DNA of 36,397 nucleotides from Methanohalobium sp. (GCF_018609725.1 NZ_JAHENT010000024.1:1-36397); one strand, 5' to 3'; numbered from the stretch's first letter, positions 1 to 9,612 are shown. The notes: generated by a model from the sequence alone, not told the origin. Numbers and translations are program-made.

Positions 1-372
1 AATTAGTATTTTTTTGTTTTTTATGTCCACGCCAGCATCTGCAATTGCACGTCTGGCTCCAACTCCATCGGTGTTATAACCAATCATCTCATTTTCATTC
101 CTGAAATCGATTGTATTAACTGCACCGATTCTGGAAGCTAACGGGTCGGTATTAACAAATTTAATCGCTTCCTGTTTCAAGGGTACAGTAATATTTACTC
201 CACCAAAACCCATAGCACTGGCTCCATTAAGAGCGTATTCAAGCGATTTTTTGTCAACTCTGAACGCATGATATATACTATCCGTTCCAAGTTCTGAAAA
301 TGCAGCATTATGCATATCTGGGGATAGAGAATGTTCCACCGGGTCACCAAAAACACCAAAAACAGTTTTCAT
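1..372 (-). CDS. aroE: Shikimate dehydrogenase, N-terminal part (cut by window edge)
   Basis: The minus strand reads from an ATG at 370-372 for 124 codons without a stop and runs off the window at position 1. The product starts MKTVFGVFGDPVEHSLSP, which carries the shikimate-binding SLSP motif of shikimate dehydrogenase. It continues with NITVPLK, containing the catalytic lysine, and later GAVNTI and GYNTDG, all diagnostic of AroE. The enzyme reduces 3-dehydroshikimate to shikimate with NADPH. Its ATG overlaps the aroD stop by 4 nt (ATGA), so it is the fourth gene of the aromatic operon and probably translationally coupled. The NADP-binding Rossmann half lies outside the window. Confidence 0.96.
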   Translation of the reverse strand, partial: MKTVFGVFGDPVEHSLSPDMHNAAFSELGTDSIYHAFRVDKKSLEYALNGASAMGFGGVNITVPLKQEAIKFVNTDPLASRIGAVNTIDFRNENEMIGYNTDGVGARRAIADAGVDIKNKKILI

Positions 373-1070
373 AAAACCAGCTCCATGAATTCTTTTAGTT
401 TATCAACTCTCAGTTGTCCGGGGGCAACAGCACTTGTAACAGAACCATAAGTTAGAACAGAACCATAACAAGGAGATATTATCCTTGAATGTTTTCCAAT
501 TTCACCCATGGCAATGGTAGATATGGGTTTTGTTGAGTCAGAGGTGACCTGTAATAGGTTTAAAACATCCTGTAATGATTTCGGCATAACTGCCAGTTTA
601 GCAATATCTGCACCACTGTTATGGCAGTTGTCAAGTATTGTTCTCATCTCTTTAACAGAAGGAGTGGATGTAAAACAATGAGATGAAACAATAACATTCA
701 CATCGGTATTTGCGGCACTTTTTATTATCCAGTCTTTTTCGGGTGCTGACAGTTCAATATCCACAGCATCTACAGAAGGGATGATGTCCAGAAGAAGTTT
801 AATCCTGTCCTTTTCTGTACCCTGCCAATCACCTCCTTCTTGTCCAGACCTTAAAGTTGCGATAAAAGGCAAATTTACTTTGTTCCTAACTTTTTCTATG
901 ATGTTCCATGCGTCTTCAGGTGTTTGAATACCCAGCAAATCAAACCTGAGTTCCAGTATATCAGATCCAAGTTGATTTGCAGCTATTGATGAATTCACAG
1001 GGTCATCGCTTATAGATGCAACAACACCTGTTTTATTTTGCAGATTTATTTCTCCTATAGATTCCCCCAT
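369..1070 (-). CDS. aroD: 3-dehydroquinate dehydratase, type I
   Basis: This 233-residue protein is a type I (class I aldolase-like) dehydroquinase, which converts 3-dehydroquinate to 3-dehydroshikimate through a Schiff base. Visible motifs are ILELRFDLLG (substrate-binding glutamate and arginine), SSHCF (catalytic histidine) and DIAKLAVMP (the Schiff-base lysine). GSVTSAVAPGQL near the C terminus matches the family. Length is normal for archaeal AroD. It lies 22 nt downstream of the DHQ synthase II gene and overlaps aroE by 4 nt, which indicates one transcript. The ATG at 1068-1070 is the only reasonable start seen. Confidence 0.96.
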   Translation of the reverse strand: MGESIGEINLQNKTGVVASISDDPVNSSIAANQLGSDILELRFDLLGIQTPEDAWNIIEKVRNKVNLPFIATLRSGQEGGDWQGTEKDRIKLLLDIIPSVDAVDIELSAPEKDWIIKSAANTDVNVIVSSHCFTSTPSVKEMRTILDNCHNSGADIAKLAVMPKSLQDVLNLLQVTSDSTKPISTIAMGEIGKHSRIISPCYGSVLTYGSVTSAVAPGQLRVDKLKEFMELVL

Positions 1071-1092
1071 TCATTAGACCCCATCTACAGTA

Positions 1093-2238
1093 TTATTTTT
1101 CAATGATAGTTTCGTTTACTTTGGTACCAAAATGTCTTGCACCTTTTTCAAGATGTACAAGTACTTCATCACCTTTTTTCAGGTCAGAAACTGAAACCGG
1201 GTTTTTATCACTGTCCACAAGTTTTATGGTTTCAGCATTTTGCAGAATTGTTCTTAGAACCGCACCGTCTGCTTCAGCTTCTACAAGCATCAGGGGTCTT
1301 CTTTCTATTTTTACTCTGCCAACAATACCTGTTTTTTGTTTTCCGTCAGCATCTACAATAGTAACTTCATCGCCCGATTCAAGTTCTGATAGATATCTGG
1401 TTTTTTCACCTACCTGTACATAGGCATGAACTGCACCGGCATTAACCCTGAATGGACGTGAAGCAACATAGGGACTCTCTTCAGATTCTGAATGAACAAG
1501 GAAAAGACCTTTTGCTTGTGAACCAACAAGCATCCCTTCTCCTCTCTGCATCAGGTTACATGTGTCCACACATACTCTATCGCCCATACCAACCGGTTCT
1601 ATTCGGGTTATTACTGCGGGTGTAAGTTCGGTCTTTGAAATTTCTGATTTTTCAGCAATTCCTATAGTTTCTTTGATTGTGTTCGGATCATCCGAATCAA
1701 GAAGTACCCCGTCAGAACCGTGTTCAAGAGTTTCCAGAGCAATATTTGCTTCTTCAGAAGTTTTCACTCCTGATATTATCTGAACCTCTTTATCCTGAAG
1801 TTTTGCAATCAGATTTTCAAGCGGTATTACCTGCCAGTCTATTCCGATGGTGATAACATAGTCGCAGATTTCACCCAGTTCCACTGCAAAATTTTCGTAA
1901 TCTTTGTTTTTGATTACCACATAACCTGCAACTTTTTTACCTTTCTCTTTAAGCTGGTTTATGGTTGTTATGTCCCATGAACCTGAAAAATCAGATGGTA
2001 GTGGTTTTGTACCGTCTCCTTCTCCTCCTTTTCCGACAACCACTATATCAGCATCTGATGTTGAATCACCAAACGCTGCAACATTAATATTACCCAGTTT
2101 CCTGACCTTGTCAACATCTTCAGAATTGACAAGCACACAATCTGCACCGGATTCAAGTCCGTTGATAACCTTGTTTTTACGGTTTTCCCAGTTGCCTTTA
2201 TCCGCTTTTATCCAGATGGATTTGTTTTTATCGCTCAT
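1093..2238 (-). CDS. aroB': 3-dehydroquinate synthase, type II (archaeal)
   Basis: This 381-residue protein matches the archaeal DHQ synthase II family (MJ1249 type), which is unrelated to bacterial AroB. It oxidatively deaminates and cyclises the product of ADH synthase to 3-dehydroquinate, using NAD. The N terminus has the family's typical SIWIKADKGNWENRK. The middle carries GDRVCVDTCNLMQRGEGML and GSQAKGLFLVHSESE, and the C-terminal part contains AGAVHAYV, all well conserved in this family. It sits 40 nt after the ADH synthase gene and 22 nt before aroD. Its partner enzyme being the next gene upstream supports the assignment. Confidence 0.96.
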   Translation of the reverse strand: MSDKNKSIWIKADKGNWENRKNKVINGLESGADCVLVNSEDVDKVRKLGNINVAAFGDSTSDADIVVVGKGGEGDGTKPLPSDFSGSWDITTINQLKEKGKKVAGYVVIKNKDYENFAVELGEICDYVITIGIDWQVIPLENLIAKLQDKEVQIISGVKTSEEANIALETLEHGSDGVLLDSDDPNTIKETIGIAEKSEISKTELTPAVITRIEPVGMGDRVCVDTCNLMQRGEGMLVGSQAKGLFLVHSESEESPYVASRPFRVNAGAVHAYVQVGEKTRYLSELESGDEVTIVDADGKQKTGIVGRVKIERRPLMLVEAEADGAVLRTILQNAETIKLVDSDKNPVSVSDLKKGDEVLVHLEKGARHFGTKVNETIIEK

Positions 2239-2278
2239 GATTGGCCTATGGATTTAAACTGATTTTATATTTTCGAAA

Positions 2279-3076
2279 TCATTTGAGCATTTCCAGTGCT
2301 TCATCTACTGATTTGTTTTTATGCACTATCTCAGTTATGGCTCTTGTCATATTGACAGGGTCATCATGCTGGAATGTATTTCTCCCTATAGCAACACCTC
2401 TTGCACCGGCTTCCATGGAACCGCGTATCATTTCCAGGAACTCACGGTCGGTTTCAGTTTTGGGTCCACCTGCGGTTATTACTGGTACTGGGCATCCTTT
2501 AACAACATCTTTGAATGATTCTGGGTCACCGGTATAGTTTGTTTTTATAACATCAGAACCGAGTTCAGCTCCTACCCTTGCAACATGAGCAACCAGTTCA
2601 GGGTCATTTGAATTCTGAATGTTTTTACCTCTTGGATACATCATGGACAAAAGTGGTATACCCCATCTATCGCACTGTTTGGCGACATGTCCCAGCTTTT
2701 TCAACTGGTCGGCTTCGGTTTCAGAACCGATGTTTACGTGTATGGACACAGCATCCGCACCCATTTTAACAGCTTCTTCTACAGTGCATGTAAGAACTTT
2801 ATCATTAGGGTCAGGTCCAAGTGATGTGGAAGCACTCATATGTACTATAAGTCCTACGTCAAGTCCATATCCTCTATGTCCGTGGGTAACCATTCCTTTT
2901 TGCATCAGGACTGCATTTGCACCGCCTTCTGCAACTTTGTTTATCGAGTCACTGATATTTGATAGTCCTTTTATGGGTCCAACGGTTATACCATGATCCA
3001 TTGGTATAATGACCATGTTTCTGCTCTCTCTGTCCATTATCCTTTCAATTCGTATATTTTTGCCAATTTCAGTCAT
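2279..3076 (-). CDS. aroA': 2-amino-3,7-dideoxy-D-threo-hept-6-ulosonate synthase (ADH synthase)
   Basis: This 265-residue class I aldolase of the DeoC/FbaB superfamily matches ADH synthase (MJ0400 type). It starts the archaeal shikimate route from aspartate semialdehyde and a deoxyketohexose phosphate instead of DAHP. Key segments are [12 protein letters not shown] near residue 25, SMMYPRG (catalytic tyrosine), [10 protein letters not shown] (Schiff-base lysine) and [11 protein letters not shown] (phosphate binding). It is the first gene of a minus-strand operon and is divergent from guaAA. A TTAAAAC/AATATT-rich stretch around 3163-3175 is a plausible shared promoter region. A fructose-bisphosphate aldolase is a formal alternative, but the DHQ synthase II neighbour argues for ADH synthase. 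Confidence 0.95.
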   Translation of the reverse strand: MTEIGKNIRIERIMDRESRNMVIIPMDHGITVGPIKGLSNISDSINKVAEGGANAVLMQKGMVTHGHRGYGLDVGLIVHMSASTSLGPDPNDKVLTCTVEEAVKMGADAVSIHVNIGSETEADQLKKLGHVAKQCDRWGIPLLSMMYPRGKNIQNSNDPELVAHVARVGAELGSDVIKTNYTGDPESFKDVVKGCPVPVITAGGPKTETDREFLEMIRGSMEAGARGVAIGRNTFQHDDPVNMTRAITEIVHKNKSVDEALEMLK

Positions 3077-3248
3077 TTCTAATCCCTGTTCTCCATTTAT
3101 TTTATCATGTCAATTAAATTTACTAACTCTTTCCATGATACTATGTCACACTATAACACGGTTTTAATATTTAAAATTTTTCTGTAGTTTCAAATGAAAA
3201 TAACCAGCATAAAATTAATAAATCACCATTACCTCTGGAACAAATATC

Positions 3249-3818
3249 ATGGAAGAATTAAAGATTCTTGTTGTAAATAACCACGGACAATTCTGCCATC
3301 TTATCCATCGAACAGTTAGAGACCTTGATATGGATACAAAAATTGTATCAAATACCCTCTCAGTGGATGACATCCTTGAAGAAGAGCCACAAGGTCTGAT
3401 TTTAAGTGGAGGACCCACAATGGATAGAATTGGCAACTGTAGAGAATATGTGGAAAATATTGATGTGCCTATTCTTGGAATATGTCTCGGGCATCAGCTT
3501 ATAGCAAAGACATTCGGTGGTGAGTACGGTACTGGAAATCATGGTGGTTATGCATCCATAGATGTGGAAATAATCGAAGAGAACGATATTTTAAAGGGAT
3601 TTGGTTCCAGTATCTCCACATGGGCATCTCATGCAGATGAGGTAACCCGGATGCCTGACAATTTCCTTAAACTTGCACGCTCACAATACTGTGAAACCGA
3701 AGCCATGAAACATCCAGAAAGACCTATATATGGAGTACAGTGGCACCCAGAAGTAGCACATACAGAAAAAGGAGAAGAACTGTTCCTGAATTTCCTTGAA
3801 ACCTGTGATAATTACTAA
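3249..3818 (+). CDS. guaAA: GMP synthase glutamine amidotransferase subunit
   Basis: This 189-residue class I glutamine amidotransferase is the separate glutaminase subunit of archaeal GMP synthase, feeding ammonia to the GuaB-type ATP-PPase subunit. The nucleophilic cysteine is in GICLGHQ, and the His-Glu pair of the triad is in WHPEVAH. The oxyanion motif SGGP is present near residue 57. Length matches the archaeal stand-alone subunit. The start ATG at 3249 has no clear Shine-Dalgarno sequence. An AT-rich TATA-like stretch about 30-40 nt upstream would give a very short leader. The gene is divergent from the shikimate operon and convergent with SRP54. Confidence 0.95.
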   Translation: MEELKILVVNNHGQFCHLIHRTVRDLDMDTKIVSNTLSVDDILEEEPQGLILSGGPTMDRIGNCREYVENIDVPILGICLGHQLIAKTFGGEYGTGNHGGYASIDVEIIEENDILKGFGSSISTWASHADEVTRMPDNFLKLARSQYCETEAMKHPERPIYGVQWHPEVAHTEKGEELFLNFLETCDNY

Positions 3819-3853
3819 ATATTAAAAATATCAAACCAAGCCTGGAATACTAA

Positions 3854-5176
3854 TTACTGCATTCCAAACTTTTTCATCATCTTTTTCATATTAAATTTCC
3901 CTGCACCGCGGAAATTTTTCATGGCGTTTTGCATTGTTTTGTGATATTTCAGAAGCTCCCTTACATCATCGGGTTTGCTTCCAGAACCTCTTGATATTCT
4001 TTTGATACGGGAACTTCCGATGAGTTTAGGGTCGTCCATTTCGTCTTCTGTCATTGAATCCATTATGATTCTGTAGCGTGATAACTTTTCACTGGTGACT
4101 TGGAATTGTTCTTCGGATATGTTTTGCCCCATTCCGCCGGGCATCATCTGCATAACCTGTTTAAGGGGTCCCATTTTGTTTACAGCTTCAAGCTGTTTGT
4201 ACATATCTTTTAGTGTAAACCGGCCCTGCATCATCGATTCAACATCAAGTTCATCTTCACTCAATGACTCTTCAGCTTTTTCTATAAGGCTTCGAATGTC
4301 ACCCATTCCAAGCAAACGGGATATAAAACGGTCGGGTTCAAATTTTTCAAGGTCACCACTCGTCTCGCCAACACCTATGAATGCAATAGATGAATTCGTT
4401 TCAGATACTGCAGAGAGAGCTCCTCCACCTTTTGCAGTACCATCAAGTTTTGTAATGACAACACCTGATATGCCTATTGATTCATTAAAGGCTCTTGCCT
4501 GTTCACTTGCCTGCTGTCCTATAGCAGCATCAAGAACCAGCAATTTTTTATCCGGTTTTGCGATGGAATTTATTTGTTCCATCTCTTCAATAAGGTCCTG
4601 TTCGAGAGAGTGACGGCCGGCTGTATCTATAATCAGTACATCGTATTTTCCAAGTTTATCCATCCCTCTCTCTACAATACCGAGTGAATCTTCATTCCCT
4701 TCTTCACCATAAAAAGGGATGCTGTTTTTATCACATAACGATTTTAACTGGTGATATGCACCGGGTCTGAATGTATCAGCACAGATCACGGCGGGTTTTA
4801 GTCCTTTTTTCTGGAAGTATCTTGAAAGTTTTGAGGTTGTGGTGGTTTTACCACTACCTTGCAAACCTATCATCATTATGGTTTGGGGTTCAAGGTTTAT
4901 TTCAGTACCTTCTCCTATGATGTTTATAAGTTCCTGATAAACAATTCTGATGACATGTTCTCTGGGGTTCATCCCGGAGGGCACTTCTTCCTTGAGGGCA
5001 CGCTCTTTAATCTGTTTTGACATATTCATAACAAGTTGTACGTTAACATCAGCCTGCAGTAAAGCCCTCTGAATATCTTTTACTACATCATTTACGCTTT
5101 TTTCATCAATACGCCCTGTATTCACCAGTTTTTTAAGGGCGTCCTGCAAGGAACTTCCAAGTTTGTCCATCACCAT
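3854..5176 (-). CDS. srp54: Signal recognition particle 54 kDa protein
   Basis: This 440-residue GTPase is SRP54/Ffh, which binds 7S RNA and signal peptides and docks with FtsY at the membrane. The N domain (about 1-90) is followed by the G domain with the P-loop [13 protein letters not shown], the DTAGRH G3 motif and [10 protein letters not shown] (G4 region). The C-terminal methionine-rich M domain begins near residue 300 and contains [16 protein letters not shown] and the RNA-binding [11 protein letters not shown]. Length is normal. The start [10 protein letters not shown] is typical for methanogen SRP54, although an ATG two codons later is also possible. The gene is convergent with guaAA, with a 35-nt gap. 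Confidence 0.98.
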   Translation of the reverse strand: MVMDKLGSSLQDALKKLVNTGRIDEKSVNDVVKDIQRALLQADVNVQLVMNMSKQIKERALKEEVPSGMNPREHVIRIVYQELINIIGEGTEINLEPQTIMMIGLQGSGKTTTTSKLSRYFQKKGLKPAVICADTFRPGAYHQLKSLCDKNSIPFYGEEGNEDSLGIVERGMDKLGKYDVLIIDTAGRHSLEQDLIEEMEQINSIAKPDKKLLVLDAAIGQQASEQARAFNESIGISGVVITKLDGTAKGGGALSAVSETNSSIAFIGVGETSGDLEKFEPDRFISRLLGMGDIRSLIEKAEESLSEDELDVESMMQGRFTLKDMYKQLEAVNKMGPLKQVMQMMPGGMGQNISEEQFQVTSEKLSRYRIIMDSMTEDEMDDPKLIGSSRIKRISRGSGSKPDDVRELLKYHKTMQNAMKNFRGAGKFNMKKMMKKFGMQ

Positions 5177-5274
5177 TTAAAAATCGTCCCCATGAAGTTT
5201 CTTTATTATTACATTAAAACCTGTACAGTTTTATTAATCTTTTGAAAAAACCAATATAAAAAAAGTAATTGAGT

Positions 5275-5348
5275 AGCGGGGGATGGATTCGAACCACCGA
5301 TCTACGGGTTATGAGCCCGTCGGGATCTCCTGGCTACCCCACCCCGCT
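5275..5348 (-). tRNA. tRNA-Met, initiator (anticodon CAT)
   Basis: A 74-nt cloverleaf can be folded on the minus strand. The acceptor pairs AGCGGGG with CCCCGCT, the anticodon arm is ACGGG-CTCATAA-CCCGT, and the T arm contains GGTTCGAATCC. The A1-U72 acceptor pair and the three G-C pairs next to the anticodon loop mark an archaeal initiator rather than an elongator tRNA. The CCA end is not encoded. A TATA-like element (TTTATAAATA on the minus strand, about 5395-5407) lies upstream and would leave a 5' leader of about 20 nt. Confidence 0.96.
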
Positions 5349-5595
5349 ATATTTTGTTTGTGAGTGAAGTAAGCAGACCATCCCAATGGTTTCTTTATTT
5401 ATAAAACTTACGTCTGCATAGGTCATTAGCGTACTATACAGGACTATTATTAATGGTTAAATATGTTAATATTCATTTAAGTAGCAAAATCAAATAAATA
5501 AATATAAAATATGTTGGTGAAAATATAAAATCAGTATTGTTAACAGGCCTAAAAATCATCTAAATATAATTATCAAATATAAAGGAGATTTTTAT

Positions 5596-6300
5596 TTGGA
5601 ATCAAATGATAAATTCAAATGCGTTATAACAAACTGGGAATATATCTACAATCTTTGCAGGGACGTATCCACCGAGATAAAAAAATCAGATTTTCATCCC
5701 GATATAATAATTGCTCTTGCTCGTGGAGGATGGTTCGCAGGGCGCGTATTATGTGATTTTCTCGGACTTGATGACCTTACAAGCCTAAAAGTGGAGCATT
5801 ATACCGGTACTGCAGCTATATCCGGTGAAGGAGCCCAGATTAAATATCCTATATCTTCAGATGCAGTAGAGGATAAAGATGTTTTAATTGTAGATGATAT
5901 CATTGATACCGGCGAGAGTATGAAATATGCAAAGGAACATGTCCTTGAACAGAATCCCAAAGAAGTAAAAACCGCCACACTACAATATCTGTACACATCC
6001 CAAGTGGAGCCAGATTATTGGAGTGAATACATTGATGAATGGGCATGGATAGTGTTCCCCTGGAACTTTATGGAAGATATGATTAATATCATTTCAACTC
6101 TCATGAAAGACAAAAATGAACAGTTTTGGGATGTAAACACATTAAAGAGCGGTCTTTACAAATATTATTCAATCGAGCCCATTTCTTTTGAAATAGCACA
6201 GCCGGGTCGCCTAAATGAGATTATGGATGAGATGGAGCGACAGGGAAAAGTCACATCTAAGCAGTCTGATGGTAAAACAGTATGGAAACCTGTAGAATAA
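5596..6300 (+). CDS. Phosphoribosyltransferase (purine PRT, COG2236-like)
   Basis: This 234-residue protein has a type I phosphoribosyltransferase fold. The PRPP-binding signature VLIVDDIIDTGES lies near residues 96-108, preceded by IALARGGWFAGR, the PPi loop. Family members are usually assigned as hypoxanthine, guanine or xanthine PRTs; the exact base is not decided by the sequence. The C-terminal 60 residues look like a small helical/winged-helix extension. The start is a TTG at 5596-5598 with a good GGAG at 5584-5587; no in-frame ATG exists nearby. An A/T-rich TATA candidate lies at about 5492-5510. The MTA phosphorylase gene follows 15 nt after the stop, so both are probably one purine-salvage operon. 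Confidence 0.88.
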   Translation: MESNDKFKCVITNWEYIYNLCRDVSTEIKKSDFHPDIIIALARGGWFAGRVLCDFLGLDDLTSLKVEHYTGTAAISGEGAQIKYPISSDAVEDKDVLIVDDIIDTGESMKYAKEHVLEQNPKEVKTATLQYLYTSQVEPDYWSEYIDEWAWIVFPWNFMEDMINIISTLMKDKNEQFWDVNTLKSGLYKYYSIEPISFEIAQPGRLNEIMDEMERQGKVTSKQSDGKTVWKPVE

Positions 6301-6315
6301 TAATGAGGTATGCAT

Positions 6316-7179
6316 ATGGATGAAAAAGCAGACATAGCAATAATCGGCGGCAGTGGTATTTATGACCTGAGCTGGTTTGACAATGTAAGGCAGGTTGATA
6401 TAGATACACCGTTTGGTAAACCATCCGATGAAATTACAATAGGTGAATATGGAGACAGAACAGTCTGTTTCCTGCCGCGTCATGATGCAGGACATCGTAT
6501 ATCACCCACTCAATTGAATTCCAGAGCCAATATATTTGCACTGAAAAAATTGGGAGTAAAACGTATAATATCAGCATCTGCAGTGGGGAGTTTGAAGAAT
6601 GAAATATCACCACTGGACCTTGTGATACCAGACCAGATATACGATAGAACAAAATCAAGAACCAGCACATTTTTTGAGGAAGGTATTGTAGTACATGCAG
6701 GATTTGCCGACCCATTCTGCCCGGAACTGTCCGAAACAATAACCGATATAGCTCGTTCAAAGGGTTACAATGTACATGATAGTGGTACATATGTCTGTAT
6801 AGAGGGACCTCAGTTTTCTACCCGGGCGGAATCCAGTGTGTATCAATCCCTTGGTTTTGATGTTATCGGTATGACTGCGTTGCCTGAAGTAAAACTTGCA
6901 AGAGAAGCTGAAATCTGTTACACAATGATTGCTACAGTAACTGATTACGATGTGTGGAAAGAACAGGACGTAGATATTGCCACAGTGGTTGAAAACACCA
7001 GAAAGAATGTGGACGCAGTAAAGGATATTGTAATCGATGCTATTGAAAAAATACCACTTGAAAGGGACTGTGTATGCAAAGATGCTCTTGAAGGCTCAAT
7101 AATTACAAACCGTAACATGATACCTTATGATACAAAACGCAAACTTGAACCTCTGATTGGGAAGTATCTGGAAGAATGA
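6316..7179 (+). CDS. mtnP: S-methyl-5'-thioadenosine / thioinosine phosphorylase
   Basis: This PNP/MTAP-family protein phosphorolytically cleaves the methylthio nucleoside made from S-adenosylmethionine. It begins with IAIIGGSGIYD (phosphate-binding GGSG), then LPRHDAGH, RIISASAVGSL and CIEGPQFSTRAES, and GMTALPEVKLAREAE (base and ribose binding), all typical of MTAP. In archaeal methanogens the substrate may be methylthioinosine; the sequence alone does not settle this. Two in-frame ATGs exist at 6310 and 6316. The Shine-Dalgarno GAGG at 6305-6308 is only 1 nt from the first but 7 nt from the second, so 6316 is chosen (287 residues). It follows a phosphoribosyltransferase gene, consistent with salvage of the released base. 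Confidence 0.93.
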   Translation: MDEKADIAIIGGSGIYDLSWFDNVRQVDIDTPFGKPSDEITIGEYGDRTVCFLPRHDAGHRISPTQLNSRANIFALKKLGVKRIISASAVGSLKNEISPLDLVIPDQIYDRTKSRTSTFFEEGIVVHAGFADPFCPELSETITDIARSKGYNVHDSGTYVCIEGPQFSTRAESSVYQSLGFDVIGMTALPEVKLAREAEICYTMIATVTDYDVWKEQDVDIATVVENTRKNVDAVKDIVIDAIEKIPLERDCVCKDALEGSIITNRNMIPYDTKRKLEPLIGKYLEE

Positions 7180-7227
7180 CCAATATTTAAATATATGTAT
7201 ACATCCATAATAAAAATAGGTGAATGG

Positions 7228-7647
7228 ATGCCTCACAAATGTACCAAATGTGAACAAATTTTTGAAGATGGTAATTCGGTAATATTAAACGGATGTCCCA
7301 ATTGTGGATGGAACAAGTTCCTATATGTAAGTAATGAGTCGCAAGCAGATACATCAATAGCCAACGAGGAACAACCCTCTATAGATAATAAAGCACCAGA
7401 ATCTACAAATGATGAAAAATTGGTCAGAGAGGTTAATGAGGTACTGGGAACCAAAACCAGTAAATTACAAAAATCAAGTTTGATGCAGGATGATGACAGA
7501 GTGGAATCTGTTAGGATACTGGGTCCCGGTTCCTATGAATTGAACTTAAGTTCCATAATGGAACGAAAAGAAATCATTATGGCGATAAAAGAAAACGGAA
7601 CCTACGCACTCCATCTTCCATCGGTGTTTGATAAAAAGAAAAAATAA
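7228..7647 (+). CDS. Zinc-ribbon protein, OapC/DUF2072-like
   Basis: The protein begins MPHKCTKCEQIF and has a second pair CPNCGW about 25 residues later, a four-cysteine zinc ribbon. A low-complexity acidic linker (about residues 40-95) leads to a C-terminal domain with VESVRILGPGSYELNLSSI and YALHLPSVF. This ribbon-linker-domain layout matches the archaeal 'Zn-ribbon containing protein' family (COG3364, DUF2072, called OapC in haloarchaea). The function is not established and I rely on memory for the family name. An ATG 33 nt upstream (7195) is in frame, but GGTG at 7219-7222 is spaced for the ATG at 7228, and family members start MPHKCT. It is probably cotranscribed with mtnP, whose stop is 48 nt upstream. 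Confidence 0.82.
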   Translation: MPHKCTKCEQIFEDGNSVILNGCPNCGWNKFLYVSNESQADTSIANEEQPSIDNKAPESTNDEKLVREVNEVLGTKTSKLQKSSLMQDDDRVESVRILGPGSYELNLSSIMERKEIIMAIKENGTYALHLPSVFDKKKK

Positions 7648-7744
7648 CTTCTTTTAAAACCTCTCTGGCACCTCTTTTCAAATTCAGTTTATTATCCATT
7701 CATGTAAACAATCTTAAAAATTTAAGTATTCCACGGAGAATCGA

Positions 7745-8512
7745 ATGAATAACAGACCATCTGAACGATTCTGGGAACTTGATTTTTTTCGCGGAATTGG
7801 AATCATCCTGATGGTTGTATTTCATTTTCTTTATGACCTGAACTATTTTGGAGGCTATGATTTTAATCCGCATTCTGGTTTTTTACTGTTTATGGGAAGA
7901 AGTGCAGCGATAATTTTTATTTTGCTTGTTGGTATATCTCTGACAATAAGTGTATCCCGAACAAAAAAATACGCTGAAAATGTCTGGAATTTGTATCCCA
8001 AATACATCAAGAGAGGTTTGAGGATATTTGGTTGGGGTTTACTTTTAACGCTTATCACATGGATATTTATCGGTCAAGGAGTAATTGTTTTTGGAATTCT
8101 TCATTTCATAGGTATCTCAATTATTCTGGCATATCCATTTTTGCGTTTTAAATCAATGAATCTGTTGCTTGGACTTTTATTTATATTTCTGGGTTCGTAT
8201 CTACAGACATTCAGTGTTGATTTTCCGTGGCTTTTGTGGCTTGGTTTTGTGCCTGAAGGATTTTATACATTTGATTATTTCCCGCTTTTCCCATGGTTTG
8301 GTGTAATTCTTATAGGCATATTTACAGGAAACCTCTTATACCCCAACTACACCCGAAAATTTAGTATTATGGACCTGTCCCGCAACTTTCCGATAAATAT
8401 GTTTTGTTTGATGGGAAGATATTCTCTTTTTATATATCTCATCCATCAGCCGTTTTTGATTATTATCCTATACTTGCTCGGATTTTTGGGTACAAGTACG
8501 ATAACCATTTAA
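7745..8512 (+). CDS. DUF1624 / heparan-alpha-glucosaminide acetyltransferase-like membrane protein
   Basis: This 255-residue polytopic membrane protein has about seven hydrophobic segments. It starts with RFWELDFFRGIGIILMVVFH, the hallmark of the DUF1624 family within the acyltransferase-3/HGSNAT clan, where the histidine after the first membrane helix is conserved. Further family-like segments are FGILHFIGIS and, in the last helix, YSLFIYLIHQP. The likely role is transferring an acyl group to a cell-surface or membrane substrate, but the substrate is unknown. GGAG lies shortly before the ATG at 7745. It faces the DNA polymerase IV gene, with only 5 nt between the stops. Confidence 0.85.
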   Translation: MNNRPSERFWELDFFRGIGIILMVVFHFLYDLNYFGGYDFNPHSGFLLFMGRSAAIIFILLVGISLTISVSRTKKYAENVWNLYPKYIKRGLRIFGWGLLLTLITWIFIGQGVIVFGILHFIGISIILAYPFLRFKSMNLLLGLLFIFLGSYLQTFSVDFPWLLWLGFVPEGFYTFDYFPLFPWFGVILIGIFTGNLLYPNYTRKFSIMDLSRNFPINMFCLMGRYSLFIYLIHQPFLIIILYLLGFLGTSTITI

Positions 8513-8517
8513 CTTGA

Positions 8518-9612
8518 TTAAAAAAAGTCAGTAATCATGGTCTGACCGTCTTTTATTTTGAAAAGTTTTGATACCTCAACGCCAAGTAAACGGAATTTGC
8601 AACTTCCGTTGTTTTTTATAAACTGATTCATCAATTCTTTGCTTTCTTTTTTAATAACACTTGCTTCTGATCTATAAGATACAAATGTCTTTGACCTTGT
8701 ACATGTTGTAAAGTCATCCAATCTCAATTTTAGGGTTACTGTTTTGAACAGATATTTCTTTTTAACCAGTGAATTGTGAACCTCATCACTGAGTATATCG
8801 ATGATTTCTTCGGCGGTTATAGGGTCGGCGATGTCCTCATCGAAAGTATCTTCTTTACTTATAGATTTTACTTCAGTTTGCTCCTCTACTTCTCTGTTAT
8901 CGATTCCCTTTGCAAGTTGATATATACGAAGACCGGATTTACCAAACTTTCCTATCAGTACCTGGACATCAAAATTTTTAAGATCCCTGATGGTTTTCAT
9001 ACCCAGATTATCCAGTGCTTCATTTGTCTTTTTACCAACACCTGGTATCTTGGAAACCGGAAGTGGTGATAGAAAGTTTTCGACTTCCTCAGGTTTAATA
9101 GCGGTTAAACCGTCAGGTTTGTTATAATCAGAGGCTATTTTTGCTATTGTTTTGTTAGGGGCGATGCCAATGGAGCATGTAAGTTTTTCATAATTGTAGA
9201 TTTCATCTTTTATCCGTTGCGCATATCTGGAAGCCTCATCATAATTTCCAACTGTTTTTCCAATTTCAAGATATGCTTCATCAACGCTAACCTGTTCGAA
9301 TTTATCAGAAAATTTTTTAATTATATTCATAACTCTGGATGATACCTGTTTATAGAGTTCCATGTTAACAGGAAGGAATACAGCATGGGGGCATAGTCTG
9401 TAGGCCTTTGATACAGGCATTGCTGAACCGATTCCGTATTTTCTTGCCTCATACGAACATGTACTTACAACTCCTCTTCCTGTGCCATTTTTCGGGTCGG
9501 AACCAACAATTACAGGAAACCCCTGAAGTTCGGGGTTTTCTCTAACTTCCACAGAAGAATAAAAACTGTCCATATCTATGTGGAATTTAATACCGTTTGA
9601 TGTATCATCCAT
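8518..9612 (-). CDS. dinB: DNA polymerase IV (Y-family translesion polymerase)
   Basis: This 364-residue protein is a DinB/Dpo4-type polymerase that copies past damaged template bases. The metal-binding sites are HIDMDSFYSSVE near residue 12 and SVDEAYLEIG near residue 105. GIAPNKTIAKIASDYNKPDG is the conserved palm region, and a helix-hairpin-helix follows in ISKIPGVGKKT-like sequence (here VSKIPGVGKKTNEAL). The little-finger domain fills the C-terminal third. The last eight residues, QTMITDFF, fit the PCNA-interacting peptide pattern (Q, hydrophobic at +3, aromatics at +6 and +7). The gene is divergent from the small membrane protein at 9726, with the AATATTTAAAT element near 9665-9676 between them. 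Confidence 0.96.
   Translation of the reverse strand: MDDTSNGIKFHIDMDSFYSSVEVRENPELQGFPVIVGSDPKNGTGRGVVSTCSYEARKYGIGSAMPVSKAYRLCPHAVFLPVNMELYKQVSSRVMNIIKKFSDKFEQVSVDEAYLEIGKTVGNYDEASRYAQRIKDEIYNYEKLTCSIGIAPNKTIAKIASDYNKPDGLTAIKPEEVENFLSPLPVSKIPGVGKKTNEALDNLGMKTIRDLKNFDVQVLIGKFGKSGLRIYQLAKGIDNREVEEQTEVKSISKEDTFDEDIADPITAEEIIDILSDEVHNSLVKKKYLFKTVTLKLRLDDFTTCTRSKTFVSYRSEASVIKKESKELMNQFIKNNGSCKFRLLGVEVSKLFKIKDGQTMITDFF

Noticed and set aside
1103-3000. Several plus-strand frames of 60-125 codons opposite the aromatic operon
   Set aside because: They are low-complexity Ser/Leu/Pro shadows of well-identified minus-strand genes.
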